Shown: piece by piece, positions 39,801 through 54,800 of the stretch
Layout of the letters: every line of letters begins with the position of its first letter
How positions within the stretch are numbered: position 1 is the stretch's first letter
NCBI RefSeq assembly: GCF_000003815.2
Contig: NW_023365765.1
Span: 62,001 to 126,000 of the forward strand
Origin: Branchiostoma floridae
Lineage: Eukaryota; Chordata; Leptocardii; Amphioxiformes; Branchiostomatidae
Length of the DNA: 64,000 bases
Reading direction: 5' to 3'
Made by a program: the position numbers and the translations under genes
The notes under the pieces: generated by a model
What the model was told of the DNA's origin: nothing
The model's input: only the letters and a program-made list of their open reading frames with translations
Database searches by the model: none

Positions 39801-42800
39801 AGACTTAGATGGTACTTTACTGTGACACAGGCAAATCCCTTTTGAAATGATATCACTGTATATTCAAGGGATTCACTTCAATAAAGCACAAAATGCAACG
39901 TGAACCCTCTATCAAATGCGTTTCAATTCGTACCTCGAGTAATGACCATTTCTACTCAGTCTGCGTACAGATGCGGGTCAAAATAACAAAAATCAAGATC
40001 GATAGCGGGCCCCTAGTGGCTCCCTAAAGTACTGCTGCAAAACTTCCATTTTTGATAAATCTTGTTTCTTCATGATATAATTCCCAAGATGAATGCTTAA
40101 TATGCTAATATCAAGTTGGTTAGAAATAAAACTGAATGCCTCACCTGCCTGCCTATGTTGAAGACGACCTCCCCACAGCATCCCCAGACGGGAGAGGCAG
40201 GTACGGTAGACAGGCTGTTCCCGCACCTGAGACAGGTGTTCTCACCTTCTGCACCTGCCCGCACCTGTCATTTACCAAAATTTTATCCGCATTCGAGTCA
40301 AATTTACAACACCCAATCGGGCTATATATTCCGGTTAGCACTAGTACACAGATTATCTGCAAAGTCGTTAACCTTGAGTCCTCGTCGACAAGAACCAGTG
40401 TGAGAAAGAACCATTACAAATATTGTATTGTCAAATATTGATGTTCTAGAGCGACAAATGCAGGTAGAGTGAACTCGTGAAATCATTTTAAGAAGCAAGC
40501 AGAGTACAACCTGGGTTTTTAAGGCCAGCCCCCCCCCCCCCCCCCCCCCCCCGGCCCCGAGCGACATATAGTAAATTTTACATGGAGGGGCGTGTATCAT
40601 GCGATATGAAGGTGTTCTAGCGCATTATTGTAGCCATGGTAAGAAGATGACCAGGACGATTCCACCGGAAACAAAAAAGGTAATTATAAAATATAATCCA
40701 CATACGGTTCCCTGGCAGCAGAAGTGAGTCTCCGGGTTGTAGGGCGTGTTGTCCGGCCCGCAGCAGTGCCACTCCGGGTCCGAGGCAGGGCGGATAAACG
40801 CCTTCTGTCCGCACGTCTGACACGTGTGGTAGTCATTGCCACCTTCATGCAACTAGACAAAAATCATCATCACTTAGAAATGCTGAAAATTACTAAATCG
40901 TACGACGTCTTTCATTGCCAAATGCCCTCGACAAAGGTAAAACCGCGTTAATCCATATCTCGACTCATTATTTACATTATAGTTAGAGGTTCACAAAGTC
41001 GAAACCGATAGGCCTCTAATAATCGGCAAATATCTCAGCAGTTTTTCGGTTGACTTGACGTGATATTTTAACGGTCTCAACTGTCTTCAGATGACCCGTC
41101 GATATTCTCAATGATATTTCAATGGTCTGACTCTCAATGACCAATGGTTCTTCGTTGCCCAGTGGACGCCCAATAGTTTTGAGGAAATAGGAAACAATGC
41201 ATGTAACACTCAATGGGACACAATAAATTCAACGCACAACGCCCCTATAAACAAGACCGTGACGGGGGTCGCCACCAGCAACCTTACCTCCCCCGCACAG
41301 CAGGTGTGAGTTTCCGGGTTGTAGGCGTCCAGTCCGCAGCAGTAGTAAGAAGGCTCACTGATCCTCCTGCTGTACGTCTTACTGATGCACCTCTGGCACA
41401 CAAACTCGTTCTCCGGTCCGTCCTTTAGCTCGTCGAAGCAGCAGTGCTGCAGGCCCGGGTTGTACGGTAACTTGTTGGAGCCGCAGCACTGGCAGTAACG
41501 AACGTTTAATGAAACGTTATCTACAGGTTCGTGGACGGGAGCTAATTGCAAGTATGTACATATGGGAATCATACATATGATAGTGACAGAGCAAGCATAC
41601 ATGTAACAAGAATATTGATTGGCAGAAATGGACTAATTCAAATACAATGTACTAATATTTGCTATATCTAGACAAGTTGAATTTTTGCTTCTTTTTTTTA
41701 GAGCGGACAAAGACGGGAAAAGCCCAAATTTTTCAACAATTTCTGGGTTCTTTCGTCGCGGTTGAATAAGGTTCTTAGGTCCTTCCGGTGTGACTGTTTG
41801 AAAACCTACAGTCCTTTGGCCGCACATGGGGCGATTGCCGTCGTTTTGAGGTAACCTGAGTTAGCGCCGAATGGCAGCCACTCTAGACCCTTGCGACAGT
41901 CGTATTGAGGTCACCTGAATTAACACCGATGTAGTTCAGCCTAATGTAAGCTTCTGACAATTTAGGCCCTGGCTGCGAAGAGAGAGTAGTCGGCCCACCC
42001 AATAAAATGAACAATAAAAAAAAATGGACACCTTGTAGTGCGGCTCGCTGCGCTGCCTGCTGAAGGCCGCGGTACCGCAGCGGTTACAGATGTAGTCCCG
42101 CTGCGGGCCCGGCTTGACCCTGTCGAACCCCTCGCAGCAGTGGTGCGTGGTCGGGTCGTACGGGATCTCCGCCCGGGCACCGCAGCACCGGAACGCCGGG
42201 GCCGTGCGAGGCTTACTGAAAACGGTCTCTCCACACCTGATAATAACGATAAACAAATATCAGAAACGGAGCTTAAGTTGCAGAACCCCTACCCTGGGGG
42301 CCAGCCGGGATCGGGCAGCTAGGACAGTTTATTCGGTGGCCCAAGACAGTAAGGCCCGCCGATCTCCTATTAGCGCTCCGGGGAGTTTGAACCAGAGGAG
42401 GTCCACCTGCAGTCCTTCGGGCTTAAACTCCCCGTAGTGCTAATGTGAGATCGGCGGGCTGACTGCCTTGCGTCCCCGAACAAAACTCGCTAGCTACCCG
42501 ATCCTGTCTGGTACCCAGGGTACAGAACCCCTCGCAGCAGTGGTGCGTGGTCGGGTCGTACGGGATCTCCGCCCGGGCACCGCAGCACCGGAACGCCGGG
42601 GCCGTGCGTGGCTTACTGAAAACGGTCTCTCCGCACCTGATGATAATGATAAACAAGTATCAGAAACGGAGACTCCGCTGAGCTTAAAAGGTTCTAAAAT
42701 GTAACCATTTCGAGGATGAGCATGTCTTGTGTTATGTCGTTGTAGATGCCATTTTTGTTTGTTTAGACCATATTTCTATGCTTGTGAAGGTACACGACCA

Positions 42801-45800
42801 ACGAATTTTCAACAATGCTAGGAGATGGAGGTGATCGCTAAATTAAAGTATGTAGGAGGGAAGCACTTGACAGATTTCCATAGTTTTTAATACCAAGGAA
42901 AGATGTCTAATAGTGACCTACCGATGGCACTCGTAGTTGGCCTGCACGCCTTCATACACCTCGTTGTAGCAGCAGTGGTGCGTCTGCCCGTTATACGGCA
43001 CGTTCTCCTCCCCACAGCACAGCCATTCGGACGATTCCGTCGCTGGGAACGAGACCACGTTCATCCCGCACCGGATACACCTGGTACTGGCTTCCGGTCC
43101 GTTCAACAGCTAAAGGAGAAATCGTACGTTGAGGATCACCTGTTTCGCAGTTTCTGATAATCCCATTCCTAGTAGTTTGATATATAAAGGACAAAACTTC
43201 ATCAACCAACTTCGTCGCAATCAAGTATTACTAGCTGGCGAGGTCAAGTTCTAGTGAATAGTGCTGATGCACTATATACTGTTCAGTACTCTGAAGGAAA
43301 GACAAAGATGTAACGGACAAAGATCCATCAGAACGAATAAAAAGACAAATGACAGTAGGTAACATACTCCGTGACGTATTCATGGTTTCCGCCGCATCAG
43401 TTGTAACGATATAATATATATTATGCCGATGATATGGACAGTCCCAGACGGACAAATAACGAAAATAACGAAAGAAGAAAAAGGAATCGAAGTCCTAATA
43501 TTACTGATAGCATTCCAGGACAAATTATACACCAAGGCGTAAAAAGAATAGACGTGGGTATTGTTTGTGTATATATTTACGTAAACATTTATATTTTTCG
43601 TTAACTTTCCCAAAAAAAGTCCGACCTGGCCTCGGGACCCAGCCGGGTTTGCAAATGTGACGTTAGACACTTACGATCCCCGTACTTACTGTATGTATGA
43701 AACTGGCGTGTTACATCTAAAGGCGGTTTACCGGTTTTGCGAAACAAACAAACAAACAATCAAACATGTACCTTGTGGAAGCAGCAGATGTTTGTCTCCG
43801 GGTCGTACGGGATGTCGTTGTTGTCCCCGCAGCACCTGAACGACGTCTTGGCGTCCAGCGGCATGACGAAGGTGGTCTGTCCGCAAGCCTTGCACACGTG
43901 CCTGTCCGCCGCGCCCTCGTAGATGCCGTCCGGACAGCAGGTGTGCGTCAGGGGATCGTACACTATCCACCCCTCTCTGGTGATGCACAGGGCCGGGTCT
44001 ATTGATGACACTTCGTATTCTGGCGCTAGGAGGAGGCATGGAAGACATTAAAGTAAAAAGAAATTGCTGCGAAGAAGATGAGATCTGTGTAGCAACCTAT
44101 CTCTCGTAACTTAAGCCGTCCATACACGTACACTATGCACCCCTATCTGGCCGGGTCTATTGATGACACTTCGTATTCTGGCGCTAGGTGGAGACATGAA
44201 GGTAAAAAAATTGAGACGACCTCAGCAGATGCAGCTTTGTTGCATGCAAGGGGTATTTGGAGTATCCGTCTCTTAGTCCAAGGAGGACTTCCGACCAAGG
44301 ATACAAGGGGTTCCTCCTCCCGCCTTTGACTCGTGTAATGCGGGTGCGTAATGTCCGAACATGCTCCTATGGCATGCCACTGCCACAATATGTACATTTA
44401 GTCCCTGATAACGTCCCTGTTATTGCTAAGCTATAGAGCTCCCTCACACATTGCCAGCCACTCAGCTTCAAGCCCCCACACAAACCGCACCAACATGCAA
44501 CAGCACACATCATGAGTTTATTCAATATTCCCAGCTATACACAGATGTCTCCCTGATGTATATGTGTGATCACAACTGTGACAAACTTCCTCGTGTAAGT
44601 CGGACACCTTTAGACTTACAAGCACCCTACTGTCATAGATGGTTAGAAAGACGTGCCAAAAACACCAGCAAGGCTGATGAATATGCTGCGATGTCCACAT
44701 AAGTGAAGGAAGTCCTCATTAAATTCTGTAGATTTTCCATTACAACAGGTGGTTCTTTTACACTTGTCAAGGACCCTGACGGCCTCAGACGAACTACAAC
44801 TTGTAGAAGTAGCCTCCAAAGGCTGAAAATCTACTTGATCAGGAAAAACGATCTTTCCCTGGACTGAAGCCATCATCTTTTCCTAATGTGTAAGTGGTAG
44901 CGTTGAGATGTTGAGATAATTAGACGTACCGCTCTAGTGATTAATAAGTGAGGAAATTCCGTTGGTCATTGAACACTCTACTGTGAGAACACATGCTCCT
45001 AGTGTCGTTTATGTGAAGTTTATCCAATTCAAACCCACGTTTGTCAGTCGACGTTATAAAGCTCTCCTTGTTTTCCCGTCCATTTTTTGGCTCTGAACCC
45101 TTTCCGGGTGCCAGCTCAGAGTGAGACCTGAATAAGACCTTACCCAAAGCCTTCTTGTGTGCAGTAATCAAGTTACATTCATCTTAACCTGATCAGACCA
45201 CCTGCATCGATGGTTTAACTTCCACGTCCTGAAGTTTCAGACGAAGTCTTCCCAAGGCGCGCGTGAGGGATCAACTTGAGCAAATCACTTTACACCACAG
45301 TGACATGTCGCGCAATACAATGCTGAGACACGGGTATTTCAATCGTTGAATACAATTCAGCTAATTGTGCTGCAAGCTGATCTACAAATGTTATCATATG
45401 GACGTCATGGATATAGACAAATGATTCACTGTGATCGACCGATAACACAATGATAGGGACTAATTAGACTCTCAGGAAACCCAACTCCGATTGCCTTATC
45501 ACAAACCCACGGGGCTTTAAATTCTAGTGATAGTCTTGGCCGTGACATAGCGAAGGGGGATACAACAGCAAACTGGGCACACTGATCGCGCGCCAAATCT
45601 GTGGTATTTAGCACCTGGCGCAGCTCGTCCTATAGCTAGTGCCTGAATACGCAATATACATGTATCAAATAAATTTAAAATGGCAAACGGTTAAAAGTGG
45701 ATGCCCTGAAGTACAGAGGACTTGGCTTTTCAATAAGGCTTTACGTCCACTTGACAAACACCATTGGATGAGTGACGAAGGTCTGTGAGATACTTCAGAG

Positions 45801-48800
45801 ACCATTAGAAGATAATAAGATATCTATGAAAGACCCCGAAGAACATTTAACGTTAACTGAAGACTAGTGAGAGATCTATCAGCGTTAGTGAACTCAGTCA
45901 AGCGAGCGGTCGGTTGAGTTGGGGGCGTTCAGTCCTAAAGTAGACGTCTGAAACCCTTGACGCATTATAATGAAAACACCATGTGATGCGTGCAAGTATA
46001 TCTAAGAATACAACAAAACACACAAAGCGTAATTAACAACATTCGATTGTACATCAATTAAGGTTAGACATCCAGGTGATAAGATACGCCACTGACGAAA
46101 GACACCGGATGGCTGTCCGTTTCCAAAACCATATCCAGTTGCTTTTTGGCGTAACATTCGATTATCATTAATGACATTCGTTCGAGGTCAAGTGTAAAAT
46201 GTATGGAACCACAAAAAGACAGCGAGCCTTTCCCGGTCAGTGACCTACTAACCGAATAGACACTTAGGTAGGCGGGCAGAAAATGGATAAAGACATGAGA
46301 CATCCCAGGAGGCTTGGAACGGTAACCAGCACAGACGGCAGGAAATGCCAAACCTTTCAGGACGACTTTAACAGTTCCTCTAGATATAACCTTACTTTTA
46401 CCAGATGGCACTCTGAGAGATGCTATCGCGGACTCCAGGCAGAATAGTGTGAAATCTACTTAAGACTAAGGGATATCCTGATAAAACAAAGAAATATATC
46501 TATAATATCAAACAGTGGCACTGTTCCTGGGGTTGTAGATTCACACCATTTATAGCAGTATAAGTCCATGATAATGATCAGACGTGCTGCCATAGATTGG
46601 GCAGACGTTCCCTTGGGTATGGCATTGAACATTGGCATTTCTGGTTTAGAGGATTAAGACCCAACATGCCACTCTGACGATAGTCACGTTTAAGGGAATT
46701 GGGCACACTTTCTCATTAGGTTGGACAGGTATTTCCGTAGAGTATCAATGAGGCAATGTTTATAGGTGATGTAACTTTGCAGACGTTTCATTGGGTCTGC
46801 TTTAAGTGTCCGTGGCATGACGTAAATGTTTACAGCGAATTCGAAGACATTGACTATGTAAGTACTTTTCTGGCTATTGACGTACGACGTACTACCGATT
46901 ACGTGACGCGGTGTAAACTGTGAAACTACAAATTAAGATAAAACAGCTGCTCTGTTTGGCTGAGGGTTGTTCAAACTGGTCTGCTGAAACAGCCTTCTGT
47001 ATTAAAGCTCCTGTATTATCGACAATGTCTAATTAGTTCACAGATCCTTTGGGCTGATATAAATTTGTCAGATAGACGCCTTAAGTGTCCGTGTCCGCAT
47101 AAACATTGCTACTTTTGAGCGTTGGTCAGACTTCCCCTTGTGTTCGTCAGGGATTTCCGCAGAGTATCGGATGTTAACGAACCGTTACTGATTAACCAAG
47201 TAGAACAAAGACCAGCAGGAGCCTGGCTAATGTACCGATTAAGATTTAATAGGTCATGGTCTGGGAGCAGACAACACAAACTCGGCAGGCGTCACAACAC
47301 TTTCGGACCTTGAACTTCTTGTTACAGAAAGTTTACATCGTTATAGTACATTTTTAGTATATGAGCATATATAAAGGAGGTCAAACGTAACGTGCGTGTG
47401 ATCCAGCTCTGTAAAGTGTAAGCCTGGTGATGTTGTTGATGATATACCTTAGCAATGATACCAGATCCATGTTCTCTGCTTGCCTGATATTTATCACATC
47501 AAAGATACTGTTACAATGAAAGGAAACCAACTTCCAATAGGCTAAACCCGGCTTTCAAAGCAAACTATAGACCGTATTGCGTTTCCATTATATCTGTCGA
47601 CCGTCTCCCGAGACGAAAAGAGCCGAAGGATATATCTAAATTTATTCATATTTCTATGTGCACCGTGCTTAACAAGACACACCAGATGCTTCTAACTTCT
47701 AAGCGTACAATTTCGGCCTTAATTCATGTTAAAGATTTGACTAATGGCCACTACCACGCCGCTCAACCAGACTAAAGTGCCGTTTATTTACACGGCCGCT
47801 AGAGACCTGCTGCTCATCGGAGTCATGTGCGGAGTTCAGCGGAAAACGCGGTCATCTGGCTTACATAAACGGGCAAACCTGGTCTTAATTCTGAACTCGG
47901 AGAGACCACTAAACGGACGAGCGCACAGGCGGAATGCTACGGGAGTGAATCAACTTCGTCTGTTTTGACATTAGAGAAGAGTCAATTTGCTTCACTCTAG
48001 TAGCTTCTTAGAAGAGGCAGGCGAGCATTGCCAACGGTGTCATCTACGAGGGTCATCTCAACAAAAACAGGACTGTTTGTTACATCAAAGGACTAGAAGT
48101 CGTCAGTCGTTCCGGAATCACGTACTCTCGATGAAGAACATGTTTCGCATCACATACGAGTTACGAGTGTCTGGTCTCTGACGTGTTCACGCCCTATAGG
48201 ACCCTATAGTACACATAGGGGGCACATATCAAGCTGGGAATCACAACGCGATGCTAGAAGGTGATCTGATAGAGAGAGCTTGGCTATAAATCTTATTGAG
48301 TTTGAGCGATTCAAGAACACGAACTGCCGTTACGTGTTCAGGAATGAGTGGCCATCTGGAGAAACGATTCTAGAGGTTATAAGTAACCAAGTTCAACGTA
48401 GGATGAAGTTCAAGTTAGAATGTGTAAGATGATACTGCGTCATGGCTGAACAGGTGCACGTGGTTCAAGTAAAACATTTAGAAACAAGGTCCTCGCCAAG
48501 ACCACATTGTTTATATATATTAAGTACTTTACGATCCTTGATATATGCTGCGGAACATCTTGAAGCTACAATTACACCAAACCAAAGTTTCCCGTACTAA
48601 CTACAGACTCAAAACACGATTCAAGAACACGAACTGCAGTTTAAGTAAAGAATGGCCATCTGGAGAAATGATTATCCAGGCTCTACGTTTCTAATAACAA
48701 GAAGAAGTTCAAGTTAGGATGAAATGTGTAAGATGATACTGCGTCATTGCTGAACCAGTGCACGTGGTTCAAGTAAAACATTTAGAAACAAGGTCCTCGC

Positions 48801-51800
48801 CAAGACCACATTGTTTATAAGTACTTTTACGATCCATGATATATACTGCGGAACATCTTGAAGTTACAATCACTCTAAACCACTGCTTCCCGTACTAAAT
48901 ACAGACTCAAAACACGATTCAAGAACACGAACTGCAGTTTAAGTAAAGAATGGCCATCTGGAGAAATGATTATCCAGGTTCTAAGTGTCTAAGAAGAACA
49001 ACAAGTTCAAGTTAAGATGAAATGTATATGGTGATACTGCATCATAGCACGTGGTTCTAGTAAAACATTTAAAAACAAGGTCCTTGCTAAGACCACCTTG
49101 TTTATCTTTAGTACTTTTACGATCCTTGATATATGCTGCAGAACATCTTGAATCTACAATTACTCCAAACCAAAGTTTCCCGTACTAAATACAGACTGCC
49201 CCATCACACGACCCGTTGAGCTACGTTAGGTTTATTGATAGAGGTGTACACCGTTTGGTGACCCGTATATGTTTATAGTTGTACCGGGATATAGGTCATT
49301 GGCAGAGACGAAAATCTCGTCATTTTTGCTGACTGGTATGTTTATATGTTTACCAAAAAAAGGTTGATGATGTTCAGTCAAATGAAAGTGGCGACGAGGT
49401 TAATGACAAAATAATTACGTTAACTGTAACATAAACCAACTACTGCACTGGCCTTTCAAAGCCAAAGCACCACAAATACGTTTTTCCCATAACCCAGAAT
49501 GACTTCTTGGAGTACCACTAATCTCATCTCACTAAGCACATTGGACTCCTCGAGTTTTGGACGATCAAGTGATGTATGTTTGAAGAGGACATACCATCGA
49601 ATGCTATCATAGTTATTTTTGTTCTACCATGTTTATTAGTTCTCTGGGTGGTTCCTGAATCACTTTGATCCGCCTGTGGCTTCGAATCGTCCCGGGACAT
49701 CCCTCTAAATGTTGTTTCTTGTTCTTCCTATACACTTAAATCCGGATAAATATACACAGCTAACATGACATGTCGCCGCTGTAGCTAAACAATCAGAGAA
49801 CATTTACATGACGTTTGCCAGACCAGACTGCCAAAAGAACATGCCCTGTATGTGTGCCTATTCCAGATGGTGACGCTGATGTGTTTTGCAAAGTTTGCCA
49901 TGTAGGTGGCAAGGACAGAATGAGATGGTCCTGCCCTATGGTTAAGGATGTTGACTAAGAATCGAAAGGATGTGGGGTCCATTCAACATCGGGCCCCTTC
50001 GGAAAGGTACTTTACACCTATTTCCTCAGTGTATCAAGGTTAAAATGACTATGTGGCTTCGGTTAGCGACTTTCCTTCGGGAGGGACGTGATAGGTTGAA
50101 AATGTTTCGAATTTCCTTTCATCAGCAAGGCATCCAGCCTAATTCGGTTGTAAATCTGGTCAAGTTTCCAACGTGTTCATACCCCTGTAAAAGCAGAACG
50201 AAACGCAACACAGTAACAAGACTAGATTCATAACGTTATCCACTAGCCTGGTATCCAAACCTCAGGTAGACTTATACAGATTTCGTGAACCCATATTTCC
50301 GAGTAGGACAGAAGCTATATAGTATGTTTAGAGATCTTAAGACTTTCCACATCTTTCAACTCTCCGGATTCCCCCAGGGGTCTTTCATTAGCCCTGCTTC
50401 AATGTGCCCAACCTGATAAACGTCTGGGTTATTAGGCGTAGTTATGTAGAAAGAACCATCGTAAGCATCCTTTTAACACCTAGCACGAGTATCTACAGCT
50501 TTGGTATGAAAATAGCCATCTATCTCAGATACTGGAGCTGATTGACAATAAACATGTTAATCCCTGAAAACAAACACTACACATGATAACAAATACTGAG
50601 ATAGCGGGGTGCCAGAATGATTGACTGTAACCTGCATCCCTTGTCACCTTCCTTTCCCATGGAAGACAGCGATTTATGTCTACGTTATGACTTATGTGTA
50701 TAATATGGTCTTTAAAACCTGACACAGTTTAAACGCGTCTTTCTATGCTTAGCCAAGTTGAGCAAAAATGTACAGTAAATTCTTCCTTGTTTTATTTGTT
50801 TGTCTGTTTGACAAGTTGCTTATTCATGACAAGCTCAAATCCTCCCTTTCTTCCTTTGTAACTAGGTATGCACTAGCCAGGAAAAAGGAATACATTTGTG
50901 CTATAGGCAGCAATGATTAACTTTAAGTTGAAGAATCTCATCGCAACCCATCGCTTCCTAAGATATTCGCTGCATACACAAACATCCACAAAACAAACAA
51001 GACTGAAATTCACAGAAAATTAACATCCGCTATACACCTACCCACCACATAAACCACAGCAAGTCCAGGTGCAAAGATATAACACAAAAATGTCACTGCA
51101 GTACCAAGGTCAACCAACAGGTGGCACGAAATCAACCTGCACCATCACCACCCTACCCACCCACCGAAAACCATTGCAAACCTTTCAACGGTTCTTGAGA
51201 TATTCCCCACATAAGTTCCAGACTGAAAACAATATAGCAACAATACCTCCATTTTCATGGAGGTAAAAAAAATCTAGCATGTAAAAAAATATGTCATGTA
51301 TGTGCTACAGGTAGAGGCCAAGGGGGACCTAACTTTTACCAGAAGAGAGAGACTGCACACGCTCATTAGTCGTTCCAGTAGCTGAACTCCGTCCCCTCGA
51401 GCCAGACCCTGGCTGTAATGGGCTCATTAAGACTTGAAGCTCACCCACGAACCCTTTAATTGGCTGAAATCTAAGACATTTCATACAGACGCCGTTTGGA
51501 GTACATTTCACTCCAGTCATACCTCAATAATGTAGCTTCAGGTACATTGCTATTTTTTTTACAGAGAACATTCCCGATAACTACCCTGTGTGTCATCATA
51601 TTACGTTTGTCGTGGTTCCCATGTTCCCCAGAAATTGTTTAAGGGGCCAAATATAAAACTCTCGGTATTGTAAATTCAATTAAATAAAACGGATGGCCCT
51701 GGAGTTCAGACTGCCAGAAACAGTATAGCAAAACAACTATTCAAAATCCTATGCACACGCATGATATCAATGACAAATGTACCTCAAACTTCGCCAATCT

Positions 51801-54800
51801 TGTTAAGTGGAGTACCATGTTGTATACGTTCATGACGTGTACAGTACTACAACATTTGACATTAAAGAGCCCAACAACACGTGGGTAATTGTGACCTACA
51901 GTTGAGAACCTTGGCAATCTCAGTATCGTGTTCTGTCAGTGTTTGACGTGTCAGATCAACTGTACTGCAACATTTGACATTACCGAGTCGGTCCATGTGT
52001 TGTTGGGTCGAACATCAGAGACGGAAACTCCGAGTCTGCGATGTTTTGCTCTTCCTTCTGCTCACACATAATAAAAACCAGACTGGGCAACTTTCAACCC
52101 CACTTAGGGGCATGTCGGAATGCATTCTTCAATGTCTTAATGGATAGAAGTGGTAAATATTGTATGTCTAGGCAGTGGAAGAAGAAGAAACAAATTGTAG
52201 AACCCACAAGATATTTAAAAAAAAAAACAGTGCTTTTTGTCTTCCTATTCTTCCAAAAGAAATCAATGAGAAAAAGAAGGAACACCAGCTATTAGATTTG
52301 GTGACCTTTTAAAAGCCTTCTCTGACAGGTGTACCTTCTTATATAACTGCATAAATGATTGGCCTCTTCTTGGTTCCTGTCCTCAAAGTCGTAGATTGAT
52401 TGGTACGATATGCGCACACAAACAGCAGAATTAAGATCAAAAGCGTTCTGACTGTACTTCTGTAGCGCAGTTCAACTTGCCGCATTGACTAACTTAAAGC
52501 AGCTTTCACCTCAATACATTAGTTGACTGGTATACGCAGAAACAGAAACTACTCCACACGGCAGTAAGTTTGGTCTGGTGGCCTTAAATAAGACCCGGTG
52601 ACATGTGGACCTGATGTTCTTTATTCCGGCTAATTTTCTTCATTGAACCCCGTGACCCCCACCACTTAACTCCTATTTCTGTACAGTGACAATCTGTAGT
52701 TCATTTAAGAGCGTATAACTAAGTTGTGTGTATAGACTGGTTCGAAATTAGATTAAAATCAAATAGCACAACGCCGATGAAGGTTAGACATGGTAGGCTA
52801 TGAGATACGCCCCCCAGTGACTGACGAAAGGCAGTGGATGCTACCCGAAACGCGTACGTCTCTGTTTCCAAAATAAACCAAATTGTTTGAGTAACTGTTG
52901 TCTTGCAAACAGAACAACGAGTATAGATATTAGTAAATGGGATGTTGTGACCATTAATACTACGTACAAAAATGGATTTTTGCAATATTGGTCGTTGCAT
53001 CATGATTGATTGATCGATAATTAACACTTGTTGGTTGTTATGTATTTTTGTGTGAACAGATTCGACCGGCGCATATGATTAAGTCTTTCAAACCTTCATG
53101 AGTTGAAAGATATTGGTCTAAGAATAGGATTACGAAAACGGACACAGAACCATCGCTTTTACGCTTCAAGTACAAGGAAATAAAGCCTGTTAATAGCTAG
53201 CCCTCCTCAAAGCTTTTTTTTTTTCAAGAATATATATCCCATACTTCACTCTGCCCCGTATTCCTTTGCACTATTTCAAGTACACGGAAACAGGTGGTGT
53301 TTATTGTTCAAGGTTAGCGACCTTTCCTGCAGTCCAACGTTACAAGGACGGTCTCGCCATGTCGTAATTCTCGGGCAGCGCTAATAGTGTAAGACCTGGC
53401 AGATGGTGGGCACATTTCTAAAGGGGGTATCAGCGACGCTGTGAGGAAGATACAGAGCAGAGAGCGGCTCTTCCTCCCTCGCTGACCACCAACCCTACCC
53501 TGTTCAAAGTGCCCAGGACTATTCCGTACTGCCCTGGGCACATGAGACACCGTCACCCTTGAAAAGTAACTGATATGAGGCCCGATTCAGTTTGAATTTC
53601 TGTTACCTGAAGTCTGAAGGGAATAGCACGGAGGTAAAAGTATGACTAGAAAGGCAACAATACCCTAAAAAAATAGTCAAAAGATTCGTTTTACGTATCA
53701 ATGGAATTTGTTGAGCACTCAAATCGCTCGGCCGCAGCGACGCCACCAAAGTGCCGCAGCTTTTGTGAGCAGGCAGGAAGGAAGTACAAGATGTGTAAAC
53801 AGTACGGATACCATCTTCTCCAAAGCTAATGGTCGCCAAATCAGATAGTAAATTGTTGTTTTCTTAGAATTTGGCAGATGATCAAATGGAAACCTCTTCG
53901 AAGGACACTTCGACTCTCGTTGAAAACAAAAGTGCGCACAGTAAAACCTGCCTAACAACACCGCTTGTGATCGATGGAATCTGATCTAAATGGAGAGGCT
54001 GTTCCTGTAGACAGGATTCTTTAATGCTTATAAATATCAATGGGACAATAAATAAATACATCAGAAGGACCACCTTAATCCTCAAACCACCGTAGCCTTT
54101 TTGTGACGTAGATTACCGTATGGGGTCAAAACTGACCCCAAAACGTTTTGTACAAATACAGTTTTTTGTGTGACTCATTTTGTGATTTGTATATATGTAT
54201 AGTTTCAGTAATCTATTTGGGACAGTCTGACATGATTAGGTGAGAATTCTTCTAGCTCATTATCATAATTTATGCAAAAGATCATGAGGACCACATTTTG
54301 CACCAACGCTATTCAGACCAGGAAGGAGGTTTTTGATGCCTGTACCAACTTCAATGCCGTATTGCACCTGAATGGCTTATGCTAGGGCCACCAAACTTGG
54401 TAACTTTTTAGAAAATGTTCATAACAAACATTTTCAGTGAACAAAGTATGTTCATCATTTTTCATGTTGCCATGGCAACGTAATTCTGACAGATATATTT
54501 ATTACGTAATTTTCTAATTTTGTATTAAACATTTAGGTTTTAAGGTTTTCTTGGCAAATAACAGTTGTTTATCACATCTTATAAAATTCAACCTAAATTT
54601 CATGGCTCAATATTGATAATTAATGCTAATTTTATGACGTCATCAGTCAAAATCCAAGATGGCGGCCGATATGACCTAGATGACGTCATAATGTCGTCAT
54701 ATAAAATGATAATGGCACAAAAGTTAGTACAATAATTTTGGCTTACATGTGCATCATTCTCTAAAAATTTCGTGCTCCTACAATAAGTAGTTTAGGTGTG

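Noticed and set aside
41488-41602. Upstream extension of galaxin-like exon 4 to include [10 protein letters not shown]
   Set aside because: Both acceptors there give phase 1, whereas exon 3 ends in phase 0; the acceptor at 41488 also places CCG correctly in the repeat.
44643-44876. Minus-strand 77-residue frame with several cysteines
   Set aside because: The cysteine spacing does not match galaxin or TSP1 and no splice sites fit the gene's phase.
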